Assembly (NCBI GenBank): GCA_905331475.1
Contig: CAJNYU010002755.1
Location: forward strand, 189,468-253,467
DNA from: Rotaria socialis
Lineage: Eukaryota > Rotifera > Eurotatoria > Philodinida > Philodinidae
DNA length: 64,000 nucleotides
Direction: 5' to 3'
The position numbers were made by a program, and so were the translations under genes. Below the pieces are notes generated by a model, which worked only from the letters and a program-made list of their open reading frames with translations, did not search any database and was not told where the DNA came from. Position 1 is the stretch's first letter. The number at the start of each line of letters is the position of its first letter. Shown here in pieces: positions 48,870 to 58,481 of this stretch.

Positions 48870-49507
48870 AACTTTGGTCGACAGTAAAATGTCGAAAAAA
48901 CGAAAAAGCAAAAATATCGAAAACTGAGTAGGTGTTCATGAAAAATGTCGTGTTCAGAATTGATTCATTATTAAAAGAGGTTGTCCTTTATTCGAAGTAA
49001 TGAAATTTAAATCACTGTTGATGTTGCGTGTCGATTCCGTGGCGGCTTCCATATGCATATTTATCACTCGAATAATGAATAATTGAAGAATAATTTTCTT
49101 ATTCTTTTCTATTACATTGTACTAAGTGACCAATGTCTGATAGATCAATGATAGATCTAAACTAACATAAGTCGCCATCGATCCTACAAGTAGTGACGGA
49201 CCCATAAAATCTGTTAGGGGGTGGCGCTCGTGACCAAAAAACGGTTTTTCAAGTCTAGTTGAGACAGGACGACTATTTTCTGTTTCATTTCTGCTGGAGA
49301 AAATCGAAAACGTTTCTTAAGGGGGTGGCGATGGCCGGGTAGCCTAACTGGTAGATCCGCCACTGCCTACAATAATAACATATTCATCGGATATCTTTTA
49401 AAACACTCCTTCTTTTAGATTTTTTAATTTTATTTCTATAAATTTCTTTCGACATTTTGTACGTTCGATATTTTTAACTGTCGACATTTTTACTTTCGAC
49501 CAAAGTT
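48870..49507. mobile_element. middle inverted-repeat element
   Basis: AACTTTGGTCGACAGTAAAA at 48870 is mirrored by TTTTTACTTTCGACCAAAGTT ending at 49507, and the match continues with ATGTCGA and AAAAATATCG further in. No ORF. It lies wholly inside the 47498-49746 element. Confidence 0.6.
49183..49373. mobile_element. hAT-type MITE with 8-bp target duplication
   Basis: A 175-bp unit (49191-49365) begins TAGTGACGGACC and ends GGTAGATCCGCCACTG, so the termini read T/CAGTGRCGGAYC, a wording seen at hAT ends. It is flanked by CCTACAAG (49183-49190) and CCTACAAT (49366-49373), an 8-bp duplication with one mismatch. GGGGGTGGCG occurs twice inside. It is the innermost of three nested insertions. Confidence 0.75.
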
Positions 49508-49746
49508 GAGTTTACCAAACGAACTATCTCGATGATTATAATCGATTCGAGAGCTGAATCAACTTTCGTGGATTTTAATCGAGAAAAAAATGATAAAATA
49601 CTGATGAAAATCGACTATTACTCAGAATCGATCCTAATTGATTAATAACAAATCATAATTGCTCGACTTTCATCAATTATTTGTGGTGCTAATCGATTAT
49701 AATCAAGAATATGATGATTTTTCTCGTAAATTGTTTTACATGGGAT

Positions 49747-50837
49747 GCAACCACGCATATTTCGTTCAAAAGCTTTTTTCTCTGAAATTTTGAATTTTCG
49801 ACACGTTTTCTGTATTGGCTGGACTACTAGATATTTTATTCACGCAGCTCTATATATTATATTAACTACTTCTCGATTGTCTAAGCAACGTTCATGCTTT
49901 ATGTATCCTTATGCGAGTTAAGTCATGATTTGATCGTACACTTTGATTTGTTTTTGCGAAGTATGCATACTAATTTCTTGGGACGTTTTTTGTGATCCTT
50001 ACAAATGCCAGTGACAAGCTTTGTTGAGACTTTGATTCTATTGTGGAAATATGCAGTCTGAAGTAAGACCCCTATCGAAGCCAATACTGATGTTATCGTT
50101 ATTAATACAAAGCAAAAAAAAGTTTGATAGTGCTCTGAACAGCATACCATTTCGTACTAAGCATGCGAAACTTTGATATAGATAATAAAGCCGTGAAGAA
50201 TTAATTACAAAAACTGGGATATCTTCAGATCGTCTACGAATCCGCGAGCCACTTTACGGCACCTTCAAAGAGTTACGTCGCAAACTGCTAAACCTTATGA
50301 AATCTGTTGAATTTAAAAATGTTTGAAAGGGAACCACGAAAGGGTTTGTGCACCAAGAAACTTCAAATAGTTCGGTGCAGAAATGCGAAACTTCTAAGGT
50401 TCGGTAGAGTACCGATTTTGTTTTTCAAGTGATATCAACCCTGATGTACTACAAAATGAATTGAATGTCTTGCGACCAATGTTGAAAAATAAAGTATTAT
50501 AGGATATCAAAGAATTATATTGTGAATGATCTGTATTCGCACAAGCTTTTCCAAATGCTATTTTAATGGTACAAGGTACAATGACAATACAGTTCAACAT
50601 TGGTTTTGACAGCATCGTCGAAGATTTTTCTTCCAATCATATGAATAGAAGAATTATGTTGAAATAGTAAACTTGAACATTGCTTTTTTTTATTTGCTAA
50701 CTAACCTTATATTCTTAAGAAAGAGTAGCCATACGAAACAATTAATTCAAAATTTGATAAATCCAAATTTTCATGTTTCCAAGATGGGTCAACAGTTTCT
50801 GAAAGGGTGAAACCCCTAGCCCAAAAATTTTGCTCCG
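49747..50837. other. gene-free stretch
   Basis: Small minus-strand ORFs at 49923-50150 and 50394-50636 have no recognisable domain. The former has a hydrophobic segment but no further support. No repeats seen. Confidence 0.4.
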
Positions 50838-51618
50838 CTACTGGTTGCATAAACCTTGATTACAACAGCAAACCCATGTGGTAACTCCACTCACAGTCAT
50901 CCATGAACAACTATTAAAACTGCAAAGACCTGGTTGTGCAACGCCTCGAGTATAAATTCCATCGGGTGAACTTGTAGCGCTCATCTTCTGCAAAGAGATT
51001 CATTATTTCAAACTGATCTGATCGCAGACGCTATCAAAAAAAATAAACTTACAGCACACCAACCGGTGTTTGAAACCACTTGTGTAACATATGGACTGGC
51101 AGAAGTAAACGGTCGTGGACAAGTGCTACAATAGTAACAAGTTAGTGGAACATATGCATTGCATAGATCTTGATCACAACAGCAAACCCATGTAGTGACT
51201 CCACCCACATTCTTCCACGAACACCCATTAGAAGTGCAGAGACCTGGCTGAGCAACACCTCGAGTATAAATTCCATCAGGTGAACTCGTAGTGCTCATCA
51301 TCTGTAAATAGAGTTATTAGTCGAATGTGCCAAGATCGATGATAATTAACAATGAAATAAACTTACAGCACACCAACCGGTGTTTGAAGGCACCTGTGTA
51401 ACCCATGGGCTGGCAGAAGTGAACGGTCGTGGACAATTGGAACAATAATAGCAGTATCTGCTCACTCTTTCAGCAGATATTGGTGTCGCAATGTTGCATT
51501 CAGAGAAGCCTATAATAGACAGCTAGATGCAATCCTAAAGGTATTTCACTTTGTTTTGCAATGGATTCATACCGATATAAGTGGTAATCACAGACAGAAT
51601 TATGAACACGGTATTCAT
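50838..51618 (-). CDS. secreted two-domain Ly6/uPAR (three-finger fold) protein
   Basis: Four exons join in frame: 51618-51573, 51509-51367, 51301-51053, 50987-50838. They total 588 nt, or 195 aa. Exon 1 encodes a signal peptide (MNTVFIILSVITTYIG). The rest is two copies of a Cys-rich module of about 83 aa: CYYCSxCPRPFTSASPxVTQ, NTGWCA, SSPDGIYTRGVAQPGLC, then VTTWVCCCxQxLCN. The closing CCCxQxLCN matches the CCxxDxCN end of Ly6/uPAR domains. Exon 3 holds the end of module 1 and the start of module 2, so duplication of one phase-0 exon explains the structure. The protein stops right after module 2 (LCNQ) without a GPI-type tail, so it is probably secreted. Ligand unknown. Confidence 0.82.
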
Positions 51619-53953
51619 TGTAAGAATTAGTTTATTTCAAATTGAAACCTACAGACAAAATACTAGTGAGATATGAAAGGATTGTTGGTGCCTTTTTATA
51701 CGATATGATTATGACGTATTCGTCTTGCGCCATCAACACATATTGTGATTCACTAAATAACATTCTCAGTTGTTATCTATTCCTTGACGTAAAAAGTAAA
51801 GAAAATAAATGGCGTAATAATTATTGTAGGACCCTATGACTAGAAAAGTCCAAAAAAGTAGGAGTACAAATTCGTATCAAGTTTAGACAGATAGAGAACA
51901 GTAACAATTGCATAAAAGTATGCTTTGACTTGTATATTTACATGGTTTCTTATTTTTAACGTATATTTCATTCTCTATTCACGAAAATTACAGCTCTGAA
52001 TAGAAACTAGCTTTACAGCAATTAATAATGATTCATAGTTTTATTTTAATCGGAACTTTTCCGTTCACATTCTAGATGAACTTGAAATGAACTGAATCAT
52101 TGTTGTATGGTAAATGATGTTGATATTGAAATAGATTATGTTTGCTATAATTTGTTAGACTGAATCTAGCATATCCTTTCTTTTTTCCAATCTATTAGTA
52201 TTATCATACGTTGGTAAATTTTAATTTCAAATCTATTTTGAAAATGTGTCTTGACTATTGCATCAATATTAAAAAGGCAGTATAATTAATCCATACACTT
52301 TAAATATTTCTTATTTTTTTGAAATACAAAATTAATCACAAGTGCAGATGTCAGTGATAGCAAGTAGAGGGCAAGATTTAGATTAAAAACTAGCTCCTTA
52401 TGGGTTCGGCCAGATGGCTTGTCTCAAGAAAAGCGGATCGAATGATTTTCTCGATTTAATGGTAAATCAATAAATGTGCCGATATCTAATCTGTATGACA
52501 TTGAATTTCTACTTGAGCAAATTAGTAAAATTTCATTAGGCTTCAATAGATCACTAAAATGATACACTGCTCGTCTCAAAATATGACGCAATGAACAAGC
52601 ACTGTCAAAATAAAAAACTAGGGTGAGGGTCTTGATCTTCAGTTCCGAAACTCACAGTCACCCTTACCATTCAGCTTTTTTCTATAAGATGGTCTTATTT
52701 CTACGATGAAGGTGGCTATTGGCAAAAAAGTAATCTTCATTCACACCCACACCCTCCAGTTGCTGAGATATCGTTTTTATTTTTTGAATATGAATAATCA
52801 AAAATTGACTAATGAAAATAGATTGTTTTGGAATACAATTCGAACAAATAAATACTTTAATGTGTCGGGTTTGTGATTGCCTCCTTAAATGTTTATTAAA
52901 TTGAATATTTCTCTTGTGTTCTTTATCTTTCCGTTATAGAAATTCGATTTTTTTTTCTTTTCTTTTCACAATTTCACGTGTTATAAATCAAATCTTTTTT
53001 TCTATAAATTTCACTTCGTAATATGTTAATATTTATTTTTTATTAAAATTTAATCTTATCTGTAAAGTAAAATCAATTTTAAATCCGTAATAAAGATTGT
53101 TTCATAGCTAGGGTGTGGGTGTGAATGAAGATAGTGCCGTTAGTCAAACTGTAAGACATTGAATCACACGTCGTACAAGCTTCGCCGACGTCCCATTTTG
53201 TAGAGAAATACTTGCTCTACAACAGAAACTATTGCACGACCTTTGCAAGTGCTTTGGCTTTTACGATAAACCATTTGTTGTACACGTATGAGCAAGAAAA
53301 TCATTGTATACTGTCATCAAAACTATCTAGAATTTATAGAATATTTTTATCTGAAGGTCTTCTAAGCATCACTCATAATTCAATTTCTTCTAGTTTCGGC
53401 AATCCGCTGTGAAAACACTCTCTACTAATAATATATATACCGGCAAAGCCGTCAGTTTTATTTGGACATTTGTCTTTGGTCAAATTTGGAATTGATTGGT
53501 AGATAAGTCAGTCATTATTCATACCACGGCTACAAATGACCGGTTGCCCACATATAGTTACAGAATATTGTGTTGCCGATATCCGCACGACCATTTACGC
53601 TTAAATGTTTTGTGAGACCTAAATGCCAAACGGAAACAGCTCTGAATTTTCAAAACTAGCTAATGTTTAATTAAAGCGAATTTCATTAAAGAATTTAAGG
53701 AAATCAAACAAAAATATTCAAACAAAAGATGCAATTTGTGTTCTTTTTTCAATCAAACTATTAGCGAGAGTGAATTGTCTATGGGCATAAATATCCATCG
53801 TTAATAATTTCATGTCTGGACATACATTTACACTAGTTAGATAAGTTCTTGATGTCGATCTGAATTTCTTTTTTTGATTTCCTTTCGGCATTTTAATATT
53901 CATCTCTTCTCGTTTTTTTATTCGTTCTTCAACAAGATGCAAAACATAAGAAA
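51619..53953. other. intergenic region with telomere-like tracts
   Basis: 2.3 kb without a supportable gene. G-rich or C-rich tracts occur at 52621-52630 (GGGTGAGGGT), 52742-52757 (CACACCCACACCCTCC) and 53110-53122 (AGGGTGTGGGTGT). The second and third share a longer copy (GGGTGTGGGTGTGAATGAAG) in opposite orientation about 370 bp apart. Confidence 0.5.
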
Positions 53954-55465
53954 ATGCTTAATAAACGAAAAATGAAATTTTTTTTTTCTCAAAACGCTTC
54001 GACTGAACTTCATTCTATCGACAATAAAATAATGACGCATGGTACAGAACATCATGTGACTGATTCGTTGATCTGCCCTATAACTCAAGAGATATTCTCG
54101 GTTCCAGTCATTGCTGATGATGGTTATTCGTATGAAGAGTCAGCCATCGTTGCTTGGATTCAAGAAAACCATACAAGTCCTATGACAAGACAGCCTTTGT
54201 CGATTGGCAGCTTACGTCCCAATCGTGCAATTAAAAATTTAATAGAAGAATTCGAAAATTCATTACATTCTGCTGATTATCGTTTTAAGTTAGATGTTGA
54301 TGTACGGAAAGAACGTAATGCAATATTTCAGGTAAACACAAAGTCTATATTTCGTGCTCATTGGATTACACGACGCAGTGCTCCACCTACAGTATTGTTG
54401 AAAATGAATGGTATCCGAGCAAAAAGAGAAGCATCCTTTTGCGTACAATTGAGTCGTCATCCACACATTATACGAACATATGGAACGGTGGAGCCAACAC
54501 CTCAAGATACGATTATGTTACTTCAAGAATATGCACCCGAAGGAAGTCTTCATAACCTACTCGATGATGTGTCGAGAGTTCCAGATGAACTGATTCTAAT
54601 TGAAATGTTTTCACAAATTGCAGATGCTATGACTTATCTTGCATACAATCGAGTGACTCATGGAGATCTAGCATGTAGAAATATACTAGTATTTCGTTTC
54701 GATAAGTACAATCCTGAAAATAATCTTGTGAAATTGACTGATTTTGGTCTCACACGACATAGTTCTATATATGTATCAGTTGATAATGGATCGGCGCCAA
54801 ATGATTGTATTCCAATACGTTATGCGGCACCAGAGTTGATTCAAGACCAGACGTGTTCGGAAAAAACAGATATGTATTCGATGGGTGTAACTATGTGGGA
54901 AGCCTTTTCAAAAGCTAAAATACCATGGTATAACATTGAAACAGACAAAGAAATACGTCAACGCGTCACATCTGGTGATAAATTATCAAAACCGGTAACG
55001 TGCAGCGATGAAACATGGACTTTAATGTTGAACACAATGAACTTGAGTGCACAGGAACGGCCAACATTTTCCCAATTAAGACGTTTGTTAACAAAATTAC
55101 AATACCAGCTCGAAAACACAGCTAGAAACCACGGTGAACTGATGGAGAAATTTCAAAAAGTGCTTCAAATTGAAAGAAATGAAGTTCTCATAGGCGTAGC
55201 TGTCGAACAAGCTTTGGTTAATTTAAGCGGTTTGAACATTGATCAAGCAGGTGCAACGTTTCGACGCAAGCCGAATAGTCATATTACAGTATTTCGCTTG
55301 AGAATTCCTAGTGATAATGATTTCAGCAATTTTATTCGCCACTACCGTAATCATTTTAAGACCTTGATAGTAGAATACGAGAGAGAGATGGGAACAGAAT
55401 GGGTAACAGTAGACGTGAATACAAATATACTGTATAACCATATGGTGTCGATTATTTGTAACTAG
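53954..55465 (+). CDS. U-box / tyrosine-kinase-like fusion protein
   Basis: Intronless, 503 aa. A U-box (E3 ligase, E2-binding) spans about 37-107: DSLICPITQEIFSVPVIADD, then GYSYEESAIVAWI, then SPMTRQPL and the NRAIKNLIEEF helix. It runs into a protein kinase domain (about 125-395): candidate beta-3 Lys150 (VLLKM), HGDLACRN (237-243, Asp239 and Asn243), DFGL (263-266), RYAAPEL and DMYSMGVTMWE. HGDLACRN and IRYAAPE resemble tyrosine kinases more than plant U-box kinases. No clear glycine-rich loop is visible, so catalysis may be altered. About 100 unassigned residues follow, ending in EMGTEWVTVDVN. Plant U-box kinases have the kinase first; this order is reversed. Start: the first in-frame ATG; an upstream ATG at 53937 opens a short overlapping ORF. 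Confidence 0.88.
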   Translation: MLNKRKMKFFFSQNASTELHSIDNKIMTHGTEHHVTDSLICPITQEIFSVPVIADDGYSYEESAIVAWIQENHTSPMTRQPLSIGSLRPNRAIKNLIEEFENSLHSADYRFKLDVDVRKERNAIFQVNTKSIFRAHWITRRSAPPTVLLKMNGIRAKREASFCVQLSRHPHIIRTYGTVEPTPQDTIMLLQEYAPEGSLHNLLDDVSRVPDELILIEMFSQIADAMTYLAYNRVTHGDLACRNILVFRFDKYNPENNLVKLTDFGLTRHSSIYVSVDNGSAPNDCIPIRYAAPELIQDQTCSEKTDMYSMGVTMWEAFSKAKIPWYNIETDKEIRQRVTSGDKLSKPVTCSDETWTLMLNTMNLSAQERPTFSQLRRLLTKLQYQLENTARNHGELMEKFQKVLQIERNEVLIGVAVEQALVNLSGLNIDQAGATFRRKPNSHITVFRLRIPSDNDFSNFIRHYRNHFKTLIVEYEREMGTEWVTVDVNTNILYNHMVSIICN

Positions 55466-56148
55466 TAATAAATGTTACCACTCAGATGACATCATAATGT
55501 AAGCTACGATTTTTAAACTATTTTTCTATCGATTATAGCTAAAATTATTAGTGTACACAGTCATACTATAGAATTTTAACAAAAGATTTTCGCTCATAGC
55601 TTAGAATTGCTTTTCAAACCAAATGTAAGCTTAATTACCCGATTACTACTATTAAATGGCATAAGATCTCTCCCGTGCATTTAAATTTGATTGAAAACGA
55701 GAAAAAAAATAGCTGATTTTCCGTACTTTATTCATATTTACCTACTTTTCAATAGGATTAAAGCACAATATCATGGTTGTGTGGGTATCCTATTGTTTAA
55801 AAACGAAATTCCTACCCGCACATCTTAACATCTATATCCTTCGAAATACTGTAGAAAAGCGTATTGTAATAATAAATTCAACTATTTGATTGCCTTAATC
55901 GTTTAGTAAAAAATATTTTTAAATTAAACAACACGACACTAAGACCATTTATGATTGGCAAAGACCGAGATTGGTGTGCTTTTACATTTCATTATACGTC
56001 TTCTCGTACGTGTATAAGCTTTGTGATCACCACGACTCCATCACGATGGTTTCTGTTCACGCGCATGCATAAAATAGAACAGAAATTATATTTACTCGTG
56101 ATTATTTATTGGGCAGAAAGCGAAAAACAATGAACAATAACATTGAGT
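55466..56148. other. intergenic
   Basis: It carries an AATAAA (55467-55472) immediately after the kinase stop and a GTGTGGGTATCC tract near 55778, followed by CTACCCGCACATC and CATCTATATCCTTCGAAA. That last word also occurs near 41257 (CATCCATATCCTTCGAAA). No gene. Confidence 0.5.
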
Positions 56149-57068
56149 CTATTCGATTTCAAATTTTTGTATTCGATGATTGCCTTGATCGGCGACATAT
56201 AAATTGCCCTGCCGATCGAAGGACAAACCGTAGGGATAAGTCAATTGATTTGACTGTGATCCTAAATCATTTCCACCAGCAATGACAGTGCCCTGTGTAG
56301 ACCCTTTCGGCCAACGCATAATTCGATGATTGGATCGATCAGTCACGTAGATAGTACCCAAATTATCAACAACGATTCCTAGTGGACCATCTAGTTGCGT
56401 AAGATCACTTCCACATCCGTGACCGCCGGCTACGAGAATACCTTGTGTTGCACCTTCTTCCCATTTCATTACACGATGGTTCGAATTATCAGACACGTAC
56501 ACTGAATAATCTCGATCGACAAATACGTAATAAGGATCCGAGAGTTGATCGAGACGACTTCCCCGTCCATTGCCACCTGCAACTAAAGTTCCTTGACTTT
56601 CACCAATTGGATAACGTTTCACCTCATTATTATCATGATCAACAACATAGAGGCATCCGATGTCATCCATTGTCAAACCAACGCAGCTGATGTCTGAAAT
56701 AATTGTTTCTCCACGGGTGCCGTTTTGACGAGGCCATCGGACTACTTGTTTATTCCTGTAATCAGAGATGATGAGACAATCTCGTTTTTCATCAACAATC
56801 ACATCGTCTGGATGGTTTAAGTGATTAACTAGATTTCTCTTTCCGCCAGCAACAATTTTGCCATTTGTCGCACCTGATTTCCATTCCATTATACGATGAT
56901 TCGATTCTTCAGCAATATAAACAGTTTGATCATCATCAACATACAAACCCCAAGGACAGTTCAGTTGATTGATTCCATTGCCTTCTCCATTTCCTCCGGC
57001 TACAGTTACGCTGGTTTGATTCCATTTTGCATTTTGATGAATTTCAATTGAGCTTGAGCGTAGTGGTA
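56149..57068 (-). CDS. NHL-repeat beta-propeller protein (5' end unresolved)
   Basis: The long exon encodes six NHL repeats, each with a pattern like GPxGIxVDxxGxIYVxDxxNHRIxxW: CPWGLYVDDDQTVYIAEESN, HPDDVIVDEKRD, ISCVGLTMDDIG, DPYYVFVDRDYS, GPLGIVVDNLGT and YPYGLSFDRQGN. Blades are joined by AGGNGxGS loops. Six blades make a full propeller, so the binding domain is complete. The protein ends at KFEIE with no RING or B-box. An acceptor at 57069-57070 joins a short upstream exon starting at 57210 (PVPLRSSSIEIHQNAKW continues the frame), but no ATG was found before a stop at 57256-57258, so the first exon lies further upstream. NHL proteins without catalytic domains are greatly expanded in bdelloids. 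Ligand unknown. Confidence 0.85.
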
Positions 57069-57239
57069 CTAAAATGAATCCAAACTTATTCTAAGAAAAA
57101 AGAACAATCAGTCCGATTAAATTAGCGTTTTTTTCTCTTCATAACAACAAAAAAGCGAAATTTGTGAACCGACCATCTAATGTTTCTATTCACACTGTTA
57201 AATACTTACCAGGTGTAATTCTAAGTTGAATAACAGCAG

Positions 57240-58481
57240 AATTCAGTTGCTCAACTTATTTACTCTTTTCCCTATTTTGAGTGTTGACGACATTTTCAAC
57301 AAGTAAAAGATACACTCACACTTTTGTGTGTAGCTTGCACTAGCTGGTTTAAACGAATAGGATCATTCTCCATGTGCTATTCTCATCGATCCAGAAATTT
57401 CTTCATACGTTAAAAAAATGTACACAACCAGCTCAGTTTCAATATATAACAAATGCACCAGAATAAATGTCTCTCTCAGTGTTTTTGCGAATACCTCTGT
57501 AAAATTTTGGTGTACATGCTTCATTTTTTTCGAAAGATGCCTTGTCTGATTCTCTACAAACCCGGATGAAAAGAGCTTTTCTAACGAATAAGTATGAAAT
57601 TATATCCGGTGAATATTACAATTCTCTGAAATGGTTCCCTTTCAAAGGGTGTAGGTGTAAATGCTAGTGACATTCGTAATGAATACCGCCACCCCTATTG
57701 AATGATATGTATGATCAGCATTACCACCCGATGACACGCGATGCATTGCATTACGATGATGAAATGTTGGCGGTGCGCAAGTACCTTGAGTGCGATGACG
57801 ATGGCTTGAATCGTCGTCTGAATCCATTACTAGCTCAGATGAAGAACGATTGGAGGGAGAAATCGACTATTGGCCACGCAAAGTTTATATTGAGAATGAA
57901 TGAATAAATCAATCAATATATAAAGGCAAAGCTACTTTTAAAACGTACATCTTGGATTTTTGCCTTACACAGCCAACAGTAGACCTTCATCCATTAATAA
58001 TCATGAATCACTTTAATAAAAAAAAACTTCTAACCAATTTAGAAAAAAAATGCTGAAAATAGTTTTTAAAATAATATGTAAATAAATTCATGCTCAAATA
58101 GATGTCGTACGGTGAATCAGAGCTATGACATTCGATTAGAACCACACCCTCACTCTAGAATGCAGAGTTTACTAGGAAAATAAAAATCGTTCGAACGATC
58201 CTTATATATGGATCTCTGTACATAGTGGAGACGGACATCCCGTTCTGTAGCTTTAATTACGCGCTCTACGAGATAAAACACGGACGGAGTACCTCTTTAC
58301 AACGCTCGGTCGCAACTTTATTTGAATGACCATTGAAGCATATCTGTTGAGAATATTTTAATCTTTGTGAGTATTACAACTGAAGAAAAGTGAAACACAT
58401 ACAATGACCTTTATTCTAAGAATATTTCGAAATCATAAAGCCTACACCTAACATCTTTCAATATCCACCACCGTTATTTTA
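57240..58481. other. intergenic, with one weak small ORF
   Basis: A plus-strand ORF from ATG 57707 to 57906 (66 aa: MYDQHYHPMTRDALHYDDEM...) has balanced composition and an acidic and basic mix, but no family, no repeats and no supporting signals. I do not call it a gene. G-rich tract AGGGTGTAGGTGT is near 57646 and C-rich tract CCACACCCTCACTC near 58142. Confidence 0.35.

Larger units (their letters stand above)
47498..49746. mobile_element. outer inverted-repeat element containing two further insertions
   Basis: ATCCCATGTAAAA at 47498-47510 is matched exactly in reverse complement at 49734-49746. Subterminal regions on both sides carry copies of the palindrome CGATTATAATCG or close variants (about 47567, 47583, 49530, 49693). 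No transposase ORF is present. Superfamily unassigned; no clear target duplication beyond AT. Confidence 0.55.

Noticed and set aside
49923-50150. 75-aa ORF with hydrophobic segment
   Set aside because: No further exons, motif or neighbour support; composition not distinct from background.
57642-57907. Small ORFs on both strands
   Set aside because: Neither has a family, conserved motif or splice support; left as a weak possibility only.
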